This document shows positions 52,450-62,169 of a stretch of DNA of 64,000 nt, in pieces. Every line of letters begins with the position of its first letter. Within the stretch, counting starts at the first letter, position 1. The notes beneath the pieces are model-generated. The model worked only from the letters and a program-made list of their open reading frames with translations, searched no databases and was not told the DNA's origin. The DNA comes from Solwaraspora sp. WMMD791 (GTDB taxonomy: Bacteria > Actinomycetota > Actinomycetes > Mycobacteriales > Micromonosporaceae), in contig NZ_CP120737.1 of the NCBI RefSeq assembly GCF_029581195.1, positions 1,364,001 to 1,428,000 on the forward strand, written 5' to 3'. The translations under genes and the position numbers were made by a program.

Positions 52450-52681
52450 GCAGGCACCCTTCCGGGTTGGGCCACCGATGGCAATCGTCTCATCCACGTC
52501 GATTTCCTGGCGTATCGCAGCTTGCCGTCATCGACGTGTGTATCGGACGGTCGAACCGGACTGGGACGCACGCACGAAGATGCGCCGGTGTCGATCGACC
52601 TGGCACGCTGTGGCGACCTGTCCGGTTCCCGTGACGCGCGCTGCCCGGCGGCACGACGAGAGACTCGCGGAAAGGTGCCGC

Positions 52682-54019
52682 ATGCCTGGTCCGATCGACC
52701 TCGTAGTACCGAACAACGGTGAGTTCAACCTCCGCAACCAGGCCGTGGATCTCGGCCCGCGCGGCATCAGCGACTACCTCGGCTTCGGTGCCTACCTCGC
52801 CGATCAGTCCGTCTTCTGGAGCACCGCCGAACGAGTGCTCCTGCTACCCGCAGGTCACGACCCGCTCTGGTTCGCCGACGTGCACGACGCCCTGGGGCTG
52901 GCCCTGCCGCCGGTGGTGTCACCGCGACCGCGCACCAGTCGGTTGTTGACCGATCTGATGCACGACGCGTCCGCGCTTCGGGCGCTGCGGGACGCGCTCG
53001 GCGGGCGCCCGGTGCGGCTGCTGTCCTGGGGTGCGACCCCGGAGCTGTACCTGCTGGTGGAAACCATCCGCAGTTGGGGGCAGCGGGTCGACATCGACGG
53101 GGTGACTCCCGAGAACGACTGGGTCAGCCGCTACCTCGACTCGAAGCTGAGCTGCCTGGACCTGGCCCGGGACCTGGGCGTTCCGATGGCACGGTCGATC
53201 ACCGTCGCCGACCGGGATCAGTTGAGCGGTGCCCTGGCCGCGATCCTGCGCCGGCACCCACGGGCCATCGTCAAGAGCCCGTACGGGGTGGGCGGACAGG
53301 GCTCAGCCATCGTGGACGCCGACGCGACGAGCGTGGCCAACTTCTGGAACCGCATGTACGACGACCCGTACCTTCGCGCCTATCCCCTGATCGTGCAGGA
53401 GTTCGTGGCCCATGCCGAGGGTATCGGCTGCCCGGCGCTGGACTTCCGGGTCGTCGACGGCGGCATCCGCGACCTGGTGCTCAGCGCGGTCACGACCACA
53501 CGGGGGCATCTCTTCCAGAGCGTCAACGTCGGGGTGGGGTCGCTGCCCGCCGAGGTGGCCGATCGAATCGTTCCGCTCGGCCATCGCCTCGGTGCAGCCG
53601 CCGGGGCACTGGGCTATCGTGGCTGGCTCTGCGTCGATCTGATCGCCGGGGCGGACGGGGAGATCTACCTGACCGAGATGAACGCCCGGCGCAGTGGTGC
53701 CATGCACTCCATCGGACTACTCGAGCACTTTCGGTCGGAGCCGGATCTCACCCTGTCGTCGCATGACCTCATGGTCGTCCGAGGGCCGGCCCCGGTCTCC
53801 TATCCCGACCGGATACGGCCGGTCTTCCAACGGGCCTGGGCAGCGGGGCTGCGGGTGTATCCGACAGCGATTCGCGGGCTCGCCTTCCCGGAACCGATGA
53901 TGGCGCTGGTGGCGGCTGCGCCCAGCGCCGTCGAGGCCGAATCGATCGTGCGGGACGTACTGGCTCAGATCGACGGATCGGCGGCGTGCTCGCCCGCCGG
54001 ACTGGGTGCCACCGCATGA
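52682..54019 (+). CDS. ATP-grasp amino acid ligase (pre-ATP-grasp), paralogue of 36735
   Basis: The 445-residue protein aligns throughout with the one at 36735-38093: IDLVVPNNGEFNLRN against IDVVVPNVAEFNTRN, SRYLDSKLSCLDLA, IVKSPYGVGGQGSAIVD (ATP lysine), EFVAHAEGIGCPALDFR and IYLTEMNARRSGAM (metal ligands). Two such ligases in one cluster suggest two successive amino acid additions. ATG at 52682 follows GGAAAGGTGCCGC. It begins the plus-strand block that ends with the ABC pair. Confidence 0.72.
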   Translation: MPGPIDLVVPNNGEFNLRNQAVDLGPRGISDYLGFGAYLADQSVFWSTAERVLLLPAGHDPLWFADVHDALGLALPPVVSPRPRTSRLLTDLMHDASALRALRDALGGRPVRLLSWGATPELYLLVETIRSWGQRVDIDGVTPENDWVSRYLDSKLSCLDLARDLGVPMARSITVADRDQLSGALAAILRRHPRAIVKSPYGVGGQGSAIVDADATSVANFWNRMYDDPYLRAYPLIVQEFVAHAEGIGCPALDFRVVDGGIRDLVLSAVTTTRGHLFQSVNVGVGSLPAEVADRIVPLGHRLGAAAGALGYRGWLCVDLIAGADGEIYLTEMNARRSGAMHSIGLLEHFRSEPDLTLSSHDLMVVRGPAPVSYPDRIRPVFQRAWAAGLRVYPTAIRGLAFPEPMMALVAAAPSAVEAESIVRDVLAQIDGSAACSPAGLGATA

Positions 54020-54190
54020 GCCTGACCATGACACACAGGGAATCTGTTGATCTCGATCGACCACTGTGCTTGGATACGCACTTTCCGAGATTCGTCGCCG
54101 AATCCCGTCGGACGCGGAGCGACGCGTGCGTTCGGTTCGGCCCGCTCCGCAGCGCGGCGTCGACCGAGCCGCCGACCACCAGGAGAAGAG

Positions 54191-55108
54191 ATGGCCAACT
54201 CGCGGCGCTGTAGCGTGGTGATCCCGACATACAACCGGGCTGAGCTGCTCGGCTACACTTTGGAGTCGTTGACCCGGCAGACCCTTGCTGTCGACCGGTT
54301 CGAGGTTCTGATCGGCGACGACGGGTCCACCGACCACACCAGGTCGGTCATCGACCGTTACCGTGACCGCGTCCAGCTGCGTCACCTCTACCAGGAACAC
54401 GACGGTGTCGGTGCCGCACGTGCCCGAAACGCATGCATCCGCGAGGCGACCGGCGACGTCTGCGTCATGATCGACTCAGGCGTGATGGCGCACTCCGGAA
54501 TGCTCGCCGCGCACCTGGCGACTCACGACTCGGCACCGGGGCCGGTCGCGGTGATCGGCTACGTCTACGGCTTCGACCTCGACGGTGAGTACCGCAGCGA
54601 TCTCGAGAAGTTGATCGATCCGTGGGACGCGGACGGGACGATCGAGCGGCTTGCCTCCCAAGGCGACCATCCCGACGTCCGCGACGAGTTCTACCTGCGT
54701 TACGACAACGACGACTTCGCGGACCTGCCGGCGCCGTGGATCATGTACTGGACGTGCAACGTCTCGGCGCGGACCAGCCAACTGCACGACGTGGGCATGT
54801 TCGACGAGGGCTTCCGCACCCTCGGTGGCGAGGATCTCGACCTGGGGTACCGGCTGCACTGTGACGACGCCCGATTCGTGCTCGACCGCGCAGCCAGCTC
54901 GGTGCACTACCCGCACCCGAAGGATTTCTCGCAGAATCTGACCAACGCGATGGTCACCTACCAACGCATGATCGAGAAGTACCGTTCACCGGTGATGCCC
55001 TTGTTGATGGCGGTGCCGACGATCCACCCGTTCAACATCAACGACGTGATTCCGGTACTCGACCTGCCCCCGGAGGCGACCCGGATGGACCGGAAGCAGA
55101 CCCGGTGA
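54191..55108 (+). CDS. Family 2 glycosyltransferase, relative of copies A and B
   Basis: The 305-residue protein has CSVVIPTYNRAELLGYTLES, GDDGSTDHT, MIDSGVMAH and LGGEDLDLGYRLHCDD. It shares length and layout with the pair at 4855 and 6510, including the PAPWIMYWTCNVSA segment (PAPWQIFWTGNASA there). It is therefore an older paralogue. AGGAGAAG precedes ATG. Its stop overlaps the ABC start (GTGA), so glycosyltransfer and export genes are coupled. Confidence 0.85.
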   Translation: MANSRRCSVVIPTYNRAELLGYTLESLTRQTLAVDRFEVLIGDDGSTDHTRSVIDRYRDRVQLRHLYQEHDGVGAARARNACIREATGDVCVMIDSGVMAHSGMLAAHLATHDSAPGPVAVIGYVYGFDLDGEYRSDLEKLIDPWDADGTIERLASQGDHPDVRDEFYLRYDNDDFADLPAPWIMYWTCNVSARTSQLHDVGMFDEGFRTLGGEDLDLGYRLHCDDARFVLDRAASSVHYPHPKDFSQNLTNAMVTYQRMIEKYRSPVMPLLMAVPTIHPFNINDVIPVLDLPPEATRMDRKQTR

Positions 55109-56991
55109 CAGGCTTGTGGAGCAACGCGCTGGAGGAGCTCGACAAGCGGTGGAGCATCGTCCGGATGCTGCCACGCGCGGGAACCGGCCTGATCGCCGGC
55201 CTCGCCGCGATCAACGTCGCCCTCGGTGTCCTGCCGGTGGTCTTCGTGGTCGCCACCAGCAACGTCCTCGGCCGGGTACCCGAGGCGGTCAGCGGCGGAA
55301 CGGACTCGACGGCCTGGCGCTCCCTGATGGCCATCTTCGCGGTAGCGGCGGCGGCCTTCGTCGGTCAGCAGGTAGTAGCGCCCTTTCAGAACTCGCTCGG
55401 CGAGCTGACGGCCCGCCGCGTCGACGGACAGATGTTCGACGACCTGATGGCAGCCGCGCTGCGGCCCCGGGGCATCGCACCGCTCGAGGACCAGGCCGCG
55501 CTCCAGGACCTGCGGGCCGCCGCCGACGAGGTGCAGTACGGCTTCCAGAGCCCCGGTCAGGCCTGCGCCGGCCTGCTCGCACTCGGTGCCCGGTACGTGC
55601 AACTGATCGGGTACGCCGCGGTGGTCGCGTTCGCCTTCGCCTGGTGGGCGGCCCTGGCCCTTGTCGTGGTGGTGCTGCTGTTCCGGTACGGCCAACGTAA
55701 CGGCATCCGCCACTACTCCCGGCTGCGCTACGCGCTCGACGGACCCGAACGCAAGATAGATTACCTGCGCGACCTCGGCATTCAGCCGGCAGCAGGCAAG
55801 GAGATTCGGATATTCGGGCTCGCCAACTGGCTGACCTCGACGCTCGATCAGGCATACCGGTCCTGGTTGGCCCCGCTCTGGGTGGCCCGCCGTCGGCTCT
55901 ACCTGTGGCCGTTCTTCTGGTACGCGCTGGTCGGACTGCTCCTCACCAGCATGGTCTTTGCCTTCACCGGGCGAGCCGCCGCCGGGCAGCTCACGCTCAC
56001 CGGCTTCGCGCTGGTCATGCAGGCCAGTCTCGGCGCGTTGCGGCTGTCGGAGTTCTATCCCGAGGCGGACAACCAGATCGCGGTAGGCATGAACGCCTAT
56101 GACGCCGTCCAGCGGTTCGCCAGGCGGATCGACGCCTACCCGTCCGACGTCGGTGACGACGCGGCGGACCGGGAGTCCGTGACCGCGGTACCAGACCCTG
56201 TCACCACCATTCACTTCGACCGGGTCTCCTTCTCCTACCCCGGGCAGGACCGGCTCGTCCTCGACAATCTCGACCTGAAGATCCCGGTGGGCCGGTGTAC
56301 GGCGATCGTCGGCCTCAACGGAGCGGGCAAGACCACCCTGGTCCGGCTACTGGCCAGGCTCTACGAGCCGACCGGCGGTGTGATCCGGGTCGACGGGGTC
56401 GACATCCGCAGCTACCCGGTCACCGAGTGGCGCCGCAAGCTCGGCATCATCTTCCAGGATTTCGCCCGCTACGAGATCTCGGCGGCGGCGAACATCGGCT
56501 ACGGCGCGATCGATGCTGCCGACGACCGCGAGGGGATCGAGCAGGCCGCCCGATCGGTCGACATGGCCGACGACCTGGCCCGGCTGTCCCGCGGGCTGGA
56601 CACGCCGTTGACCAACCAAGTGGCCGGCGGTACCGACCTCTCCGGCGGCCAGTGGCAGCGGGTGGCGCTCGCTCGGGCACTGTTCGCGCTCCGCCACGGA
56701 TCACCCGTCGTGGTCCTCGACGAGCCCACCGCGAGTCTCGACGTCCGCACCGAGGCCAGGTTCTTCGACGAGTTCGCCGAGCTGACCCAGGGTGCCACCA
56801 CCCTGCTGATCTCGCACCGCTTCTCCACCGTGCGGCAGGCCGACCACGTCGTCGTGCTCACCGGGGGCAGGGTCGCCGAGCAGGGCAGCCACGACGAGCT
56901 GATCGCCCTCGACGGCCGGTACGCCCGACTGTTCCGACTACAGGCTGACCGGTTCACCGAGGTTCCGCAGCCCGAGGAGCTGGCACGATGA
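55105..56991 (+). CDS. ABC half-transporter (permease plus ATPase), first of second pair
   Basis: The 628-residue protein has membrane helices (INVALGVLPVVFVVATSNVL from about residue 35). The ATPase domain has VGLNGAGKTTLVRLL, LSGGQWQRVALARAL, VVVLDEPTASLD and LLISHRFSTV. It is the counterpart of the transporter at 9188-11131. GTG at 55105 overlaps the glycosyltransferase stop, and its own stop overlaps the next ATG. Confidence 0.88.
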   Translation: MTGLWSNALEELDKRWSIVRMLPRAGTGLIAGLAAINVALGVLPVVFVVATSNVLGRVPEAVSGGTDSTAWRSLMAIFAVAAAAFVGQQVVAPFQNSLGELTARRVDGQMFDDLMAAALRPRGIAPLEDQAALQDLRAAADEVQYGFQSPGQACAGLLALGARYVQLIGYAAVVAFAFAWWAALALVVVVLLFRYGQRNGIRHYSRLRYALDGPERKIDYLRDLGIQPAAGKEIRIFGLANWLTSTLDQAYRSWLAPLWVARRRLYLWPFFWYALVGLLLTSMVFAFTGRAAAGQLTLTGFALVMQASLGALRLSEFYPEADNQIAVGMNAYDAVQRFARRIDAYPSDVGDDAADRESVTAVPDPVTTIHFDRVSFSYPGQDRLVLDNLDLKIPVGRCTAIVGLNGAGKTTLVRLLARLYEPTGGVIRVDGVDIRSYPVTEWRRKLGIIFQDFARYEISAAANIGYGAIDAADDREGIEQAARSVDMADDLARLSRGLDTPLTNQVAGGTDLSGGQWQRVALARALFALRHGSPVVVLDEPTASLDVRTEARFFDEFAELTQGATTLLISHRFSTVRQADHVVVLTGGRVAEQGSHDELIALDGRYARLFRLQADRFTEVPQPEELAR

Positions 56992-58772
56992 TCAACATTG
57001 TCACCGGGTGCCGGCAGCTCTTGTCCACCGCCTGGCGGATGGACCGCGCCCGGACGGTCGCTTCGATCGTGCTGATGGCCTGCGGGGCAGTCGCCGCACC
57101 CCTGCTGGCGGTCGGTCTGGGTGCCATGACCGATGCCGTGGTGGCCGGGCAATGGCGAGAAGGTGCGCTGAGCGGTGTCGTGGTCGCCGTCCTGGCCATC
57201 GTCTCGCTGACCTTCAGTCACTTCGCCCACGTGCTCTACTTCGAACTATCCGAGCTCGCCGAGATCGACTTCGACCGGAAACTGATCGAGCTGTCCAACG
57301 GCACCCCCGGTATCGCCCATCACGAGCAGGCCGCGCAGGCTGACTCGCTGACCGTGCTGCAACACGAGAGCCGTCGCTTCCGCACCGGGCTGGAGGCGTT
57401 GTTCGGTGGGGTGAGCCTGCTGCTCGCCATGGTGGTCACCGCCGTGCTGCTGGCAGATCTGCACCCGCTGCTCCTGCTGTTGCCGCTGGCGGCAATCCCT
57501 CCGCTGTACACCGGGCGGCTGGCCGAGCGCCGCCTCGACGCGGCCAAGACCGCGACCGCCGAGCCGGTACGCCTGTCGCTCAACCTGTTCGGTCTGGCGA
57601 CCTCGTCCCGGCACGCCGGTGAGGTGCGGGTCTTCCGGCTGGAGGATCAGCTCCGCCGCAGACGCTCTGAGCTATGGGCGCGCGCTACCGCTGGACGGCA
57701 CCGTGCCCAGACGACAGCCGCCGTCATCCAGGTGGCCGGGCAGCTGGTCTTCGCCGGTGCGTACGTCGGTGGGGTCCTGCTGATCCTGCGCGACGCGACC
57801 ACCGGTCGGCACAGCGTCGGCGCGGTGGTGCTCGCCGTGGCCCTCGCTGCCCAGGTCAACCAGCAGGTCACCGCCGCAGTCACCCTGATGCAGGATCTCT
57901 TCCGGATGTCCAGCACCTACGCCCGGATGGACCGGTTCCGTTCTGCGGTCGCGGTGCCCGACGCCGCACCGACCCGCCGCCTGCCGCCGCAACGGCTGCG
58001 GCACGGAATCGTCTTCGACGGCGTCGACTTCTGCTACCCGGCCAGCGACAGGGTCGCACTGCGCGACGTCGACCTGCGCCTACCCGCCGGCTCCGTCGTC
58101 GCGGTCGTCGGCGAGAACGGTGCGGGAAAGACCACCCTGGTCAAGCTCCTCTGTGGTTTCTATCGGCCGAGCCGGGGCCGGCTGCTGGTCGACGGCGTCG
58201 ACCTGCGCGAGCTGCCCATCGAGGCGTGGCGCCAGCGGATCGCCGCCGGGTTCCAGGACTTCGTCCGCTACGAACTGCTCGCCCGACAGGCCGTCGGTGT
58301 CGGCGAGCTGGCCGACATCGACGACGCAGAGGCGGTACGCGCGGCGCTGGAACGCGCCCGCGGCAGCGACCTGCTCGACCACCTTCCGCAAGGCCTGGAG
58401 ACCCAGCTCGGCAAGAGCTACGCCGACGGCGCGGAACTCTCCGGTGGCCAGTGGCAGAAACTCGCGCTCGGCCGGGCCCTGATGCGGCAGACCCCGCTGC
58501 TACTGGTACTCGACGAGCCGACCTCGGCGCTGGACCCGGAAGCGGAGCATGGTCTGTTCGAACGGTATGCCGACCAGTCCCGTCGGGTCGCCGCGACGAC
58601 TGGTGCGATCACCGTGCTCGTCTCGCACCGGTTCTCCACCGTCCGGATGGCCGACCAGATCATCGTGGTTCGCGACGGGCGGATCGCCGAGGTGGGCAGC
58701 CACACCGAGCTCATCCGCGCCGGTGGCCAGTACGCCGAGCTGTACGCCCTGCAGGCAAGGGTGTACCAGTAA
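56988..58772 (+). CDS. ABC half-transporter (permease plus ATPase), second of second pair
   Basis: The 594-residue protein is the counterpart of the transporter at 7416-9191; both share GIAHHEQAA and LHPLLLLLPLAA in the membrane part. ATPase motifs are VGENGAGKTTLVKLL, LSGGQWQKLALGRAL, LLVLDEPTSALD and VLVSHRFSTV. It probably forms a heterodimeric exporter with the preceding gene product. ATG at 56988 overlaps the previous stop (ATGA). It is the last gene of the right-hand cluster block. Confidence 0.88.
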   Translation: MINIVTGCRQLLSTAWRMDRARTVASIVLMACGAVAAPLLAVGLGAMTDAVVAGQWREGALSGVVVAVLAIVSLTFSHFAHVLYFELSELAEIDFDRKLIELSNGTPGIAHHEQAAQADSLTVLQHESRRFRTGLEALFGGVSLLLAMVVTAVLLADLHPLLLLLPLAAIPPLYTGRLAERRLDAAKTATAEPVRLSLNLFGLATSSRHAGEVRVFRLEDQLRRRRSELWARATAGRHRAQTTAAVIQVAGQLVFAGAYVGGVLLILRDATTGRHSVGAVVLAVALAAQVNQQVTAAVTLMQDLFRMSSTYARMDRFRSAVAVPDAAPTRRLPPQRLRHGIVFDGVDFCYPASDRVALRDVDLRLPAGSVVAVVGENGAGKTTLVKLLCGFYRPSRGRLLVDGVDLRELPIEAWRQRIAAGFQDFVRYELLARQAVGVGELADIDDAEAVRAALERARGSDLLDHLPQGLETQLGKSYADGAELSGGQWQKLALGRALMRQTPLLLVLDEPTSALDPEAEHGLFERYADQSRRVAATTGAITVLVSHRFSTVRMADQIIVVRDGRIAEVGSHTELIRAGGQYAELYALQARVYQ

Positions 58773-58921
58773 CGTGAAGCATCAACCCGGCTCGGTACTT
58801 CGACCGGTTCCATACCTGCCGGCCATGGTAAGGCGGGTTGGGCAGGATGACGGCGACGGTACGCACCGTCCGGCGTCCGTGTTGGTGCGGTGCGGATCGC
58901 GCCTATGGCGATGGACTGCGC

Positions 58922-59818
58922 TCAGGCCTTCTTTCGTGTTGTCGCAAGTGAGCGAAGGTCCGAGCCGTTTCGTGCCGATGCGATGCGGGTGCCGGAGGTG
59001 GGCGACGCATTCGAGCCAGAGTTCGCCGCTCTTGTGAGGGCCGCGGCGATCAGCGCCATCCCGGCGTTGAGGCCGAGGTAGCTGATGGCCACCGGGAACG
59101 ACACGAGCGGCACCAGTACGATCGACACGTTGACGGCGAGATGGCCCAGTACGGCCGCCGTGACCCCGCCGCGCAGCGTTTCGGTGACGTACAGCAGGCC
59201 GGCTGACAGCATGACCACGACCACGAGGTAGCCCAGCCCCTCGATCGTGAACAGCCCGATGCTGTGCTGGAAGGTGCCGGCGAGAAAGAAGAGCGGAACG
59301 TGCCAGACAGCCCAGATCGGGCCGAGGACGAGCGTGGTACGCCCGGCCGACAGCCTGCGGCGCAGTAGCGGCTGAAGGTGTCCGCGCCAGCCGAACTCCT
59401 CACTCAGCGGGCCGGTGAGGAGCGCGAACCCGAGATACGGCAACCAGCCGCCGGCTGTGGCTGCCGCTTCCGCGAACCGACCCAGATCGATTCCCGGCCC
59501 ACCGACGAGTGGCGCCGCTGCCGCGGCGCCGACGGCCGGCACGCCACCGAACAACAGCGCGGCCGGCAGCCAGCGGGGCGCGGCGGAAAACCGGGCCCGC
59601 CACGCATCACGACGGCCGGCGGGCGCGGCCGGCGGCCGGGCCTGCCCGGCACCGCGGCGGCCGGTGAGCGCAAGCACTCCGGCGGCCACGCTCGGGCCGC
59701 ACAGGCCGGCCACCTGGAGGACCGCGACGAGCGGGTCGGACATGTCGCCACCGGCGAGGAGGCCGGCACCCCAGAGGCCCCAGCTTAGTCCGAACGTGAG
59801 GGCCAGGAAACGGAACAT
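58922..59818 (-). CDS. CPBP-family (CAAX-like) intramembrane metalloprotease
   Basis: The 298-residue membrane protein has the family motifs LSEEFGWRGHLQPLL (EExxxR), IWAVWHVPLFF (FxxxH type) and LGHLAVN. Several hydrophobic segments flank them. Bacterial members process membrane peptides or serve in bacteriocin immunity. I chose ATG at 59818 (MFRFLALTFGLSWG) because GGGAGG precedes it. It precedes no obvious pathway gene and is probably chromosomal background. Confidence 0.85.
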   Translation of the reverse strand: MFRFLALTFGLSWGLWGAGLLAGGDMSDPLVAVLQVAGLCGPSVAAGVLALTGRRGAGQARPPAAPAGRRDAWRARFSAAPRWLPAALLFGGVPAVGAAAAAPLVGGPGIDLGRFAEAAATAGGWLPYLGFALLTGPLSEEFGWRGHLQPLLRRRLSAGRTTLVLGPIWAVWHVPLFFLAGTFQHSIGLFTIEGLGYLVVVVMLSAGLLYVTETLRGGVTAAVLGHLAVNVSIVLVPLVSFPVAISYLGLNAGMALIAAALTRAANSGSNASPTSGTRIASARNGSDLRSLATTRKKA

Positions 59819-59877
59819 GGGGACAGCCTCCCGGTCGGACCGCTCGAGCGGATCGCCGGTACGAGGGAGTCTGCGAG

Positions 59878-60558
59878 TCACTCGCGAGAGTGAGGATGAC
59901 GTCGCGGCACGACCAGACCTGACTCGTACGCCGCGATCACCGCCTGCACCCGGTCCCGCAGATGGAGCTTGGCCAGCATGTTGCTGACGTGCGTCTTGAC
60001 GGTGTGCTCGCTGACATGCAGCCGTGCAGCAACCTCCAAGTTGGACAGCCCTTCGGCGACCAGGCGCAGGGTTTCGGTCTCCCGCGCGGTCAGTGCCGCC
60101 AGTGATGGGGCTGCAGCGGGCACGGGCGCGCTCCGATCGATCATGCCGGCGATCAGGCGGCGGGTGACGCTGGGTGCCAGCAGCGCGTCGCCCGCAGCCA
60201 CCGTCCGTACGGCGCTGACCAACTCGGCGCGACGCATGTTCTTGAGCAGGAAGCCGCTGGCTCCGGCGTGCAGCGCGTCGTAGACGTACTCATCGATGTC
60301 GAAGGTGGTCAGCATCAGCACCCGGGCCTCGGTGTCGGCGCAGATCTCGGCGGTGGCCGCGATCCCGCTCATGACCGGCATCCGGACGTCCATCAGAACC
60401 ACGTCCGGGCGCAGTTCCCGGGCAGCACAGACTGCCTCCGCGCCGTCGACGGCCTCGCCCACGACGGTCATGTCGGGTTGCGCGTCGAGGATCACGCAGA
60501 AGCCGTCGCGGACGAGGGCTTGATCGTCCGCGACCAGGACACGCAGCCGGCCGGTCAT
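59878..60558 (-). CDS. NarL/LuxR-type response regulator
   Basis: The 226-residue protein has a complete receiver: VLVADDQALVRDG, phosphoacceptor in VVLMDVRMPVMSG, and the switch Lys in GFLLKNM. The LuxR domain is LTARETETLRLVAEGLSNLEVAARL. ATG overlaps the stop of the sensor kinase gene, the usual two-component arrangement. Target genes are unknown; the protease next to it is a candidate. Confidence 0.92.
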   Translation of the reverse strand: MTGRLRVLVADDQALVRDGFCVILDAQPDMTVVGEAVDGAEAVCAARELRPDVVLMDVRMPVMSGIAATAEICADTEARVLMLTTFDIDEYVYDALHAGASGFLLKNMRRAELVSAVRTVAAGDALLAPSVTRRLIAGMIDRSAPVPAAAPSLAALTARETETLRLVAEGLSNLEVAARLHVSEHTVKTHVSNMLAKLHLRDRVQAVIAAYESGLVVPRRHPHSRE

Positions 60559-61685
60559 CCCGATCTCCTGCTCGGGAACGTGGCGGTGACGACGAAGCCG
60601 GTACCGTCCGGGGGCACACCCGCACGGAAGTCGCCGTCGCAGGCGATGACCCGCTCCCGCATGCCGGTCAGCCCGTTCCCGGGGCGGACGTTGACGACGC
60701 CGGGGCCGTCGTCGGTGATCTCGACCCGCAGCCGGTCCGAGGACCAGTCAAGCTCGACCCGCACCGCGGCCGCCCCGGCGTGCCGAACGGCGTTGGTCAA
60801 CGACTCCTGCACCACTCGGTAGGCGGCCTCGGCGGCGTCCGGTCCGACCGCGAACGGCTCGCCGCGCTCGGTGACGGAGACACCGAGACCGGTCTCGCGG
60901 GCGCGCTGCGCCAACGCCGGGATACCTGCCAAGTTCGGCGCGGCCCGCAAAATGCCGAGCGTGCAGCGCAACTGGGTCAGCGCGTCGTGCGCGGTGTCGG
61001 AGATCGTCTCGAAGGACCGTACGGCCCGGTCGGGATCGCGGTGCACCAGCAGCGGACCGGCCTCGGCCTGCACCGCGATCAGGCTGATCGAATGGGCCAG
61101 GATGTCGTGCATGTCGCGGGCGATGCCCTCCCGCTCGCGGGCGGACACAGCGGCCCGTTCCTCGGCGTGTCGCAGCGCCCGCTCCTCCAGCAGCGCGATC
61201 CGGTCCCGCCGAGCCCGGGCGCCGATACCGAGCGCGAACGCGGTGGCGAACACGCCACCGGAGTAGAGGATGGAGGCGGGATCCTTGTCGTAGACCTGCT
61301 GGGTGAAGACCACCCCGGCGGCGGTCGCGGCGACGATGACAGCCCGAGCGGCGACCCGGCTGTACGCCGCGACCGTATAGGTGGCGACGAGCTGACCGTA
61401 CGGCCAGTTCACCTCGCCGTGCGCCGCTATCAGACCGAGCGCGCCGACACCGCAGAGCAGGGCCACTGTGAACGGTGCCCGCCGTCGCCACACGATCGGC
61501 AGGGCGGACACCGAGGCGCAGATCAGCACGACCGGCCGCGGGTCGGTGATCTTACCCGGCTCAGCGACCGTGGCGACGAGACAGACGACCGCGATCGCGC
61601 CGTCCCAGAGCCGCGGGTACCGAGCAACCGTCGACCGTACGCGGTCGCGCAGCGTGCCGCCATTGCTCGGAGCCGGGGAGACCAC
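60555..61685 (-). CDS. Sensor histidine kinase (NarL-partner, HisKA_3 type)
   Basis: The protein has about 376 residues. Membrane helices occupy about residues 30-160. The phosphorylated His is in REGIARDMHDILAHSISLIA. The ATP-binding domain has VVQESLTNAVRHAG, ITDDGPG and GNGLTGMRERV. It phosphorylates the regulator encoded next. The start is uncertain; GTG at 61685 fits the N-terminal length of relatives but has a weak ribosome site. Confidence 0.88.
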   Translation of the reverse strand: MVSPAPSNGGTLRDRVRSTVARYPRLWDGAIAVVCLVATVAEPGKITDPRPVVLICASVSALPIVWRRRAPFTVALLCGVGALGLIAAHGEVNWPYGQLVATYTVAAYSRVAARAVIVAATAAGVVFTQQVYDKDPASILYSGGVFATAFALGIGARARRDRIALLEERALRHAEERAAVSAREREGIARDMHDILAHSISLIAVQAEAGPLLVHRDPDRAVRSFETISDTAHDALTQLRCTLGILRAAPNLAGIPALAQRARETGLGVSVTERGEPFAVGPDAAEAAYRVVQESLTNAVRHAGAAAVRVELDWSSDRLRVEITDDGPGVVNVRPGNGLTGMRERVIACDGDFRAGVPPDGTGFVVTATFPSRRSG

Positions 61686-62003
61686 GTGGCCGATCTTAGC
61701 TACTTCGATCTGGATGATGCGGCTGGTCCTGCTGGGGTGCGGGCGGCTCAGAGTCCTGCCGGCCCCGACGGGCCGACGCCACCGGCGCACGCCCGTCCAA
61801 GCCCCGGACGTCTCCAAGTCCTGGAGCGGCTCGGCGCCAACCCGAACGGACAGCGCGCACCCGCAACGCACGACGACGCCCGGGGATGACAGACCTGGTT
61901 GCCGCACCAGGTAATTGGGGGGTTTTCGGGGGGCGGTTCAAGACTTCATAGAAGAAAGTCAAAGCCCTGACCAGCGTTTCCGCTGGTCAGGGCTTTTTCT
62001 GTG
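61686..62003. other. Gap between sensor kinase and tRNA-Pro
   Basis: This 318-base stretch holds the kinase promoter region and, at its right end, a strong terminator (61963-61998). A frame reading in from the kinase side has no ribosome site. I see no integrase gene or repeat of the tRNA end here. Confidence 0.4.
61963..61998. terminator. Strong bidirectional intrinsic terminator beside tRNA-Pro
   Basis: A perfect 14-base inverted repeat (61963-61976 and 61981-61994) with a 4-base loop is followed by five T's on the plus strand. On the minus strand it is followed by a T-rich tract (TTTGACTTTCTT), which suits the tRNA transcript ending there. Confidence 0.9.
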
Positions 62004-62077
<74 letters not shown>

Positions 62078-62169
62078 TTGCCGTCAAGCGGCGCCTGTGG
62101 CAACCGGTACAGCGTAGCGCATGGCGGATCCGGACGACACGACCCCTACCCGGCGGCCGGGCCCGCCGG

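Noticed and set aside
50494-52722. 742-codon plus-strand frame across the sigma factor and glycosyltransferase
   Set aside because: It crosses two well-supported genes on both strands and has no domain signature; it is a shadow frame.
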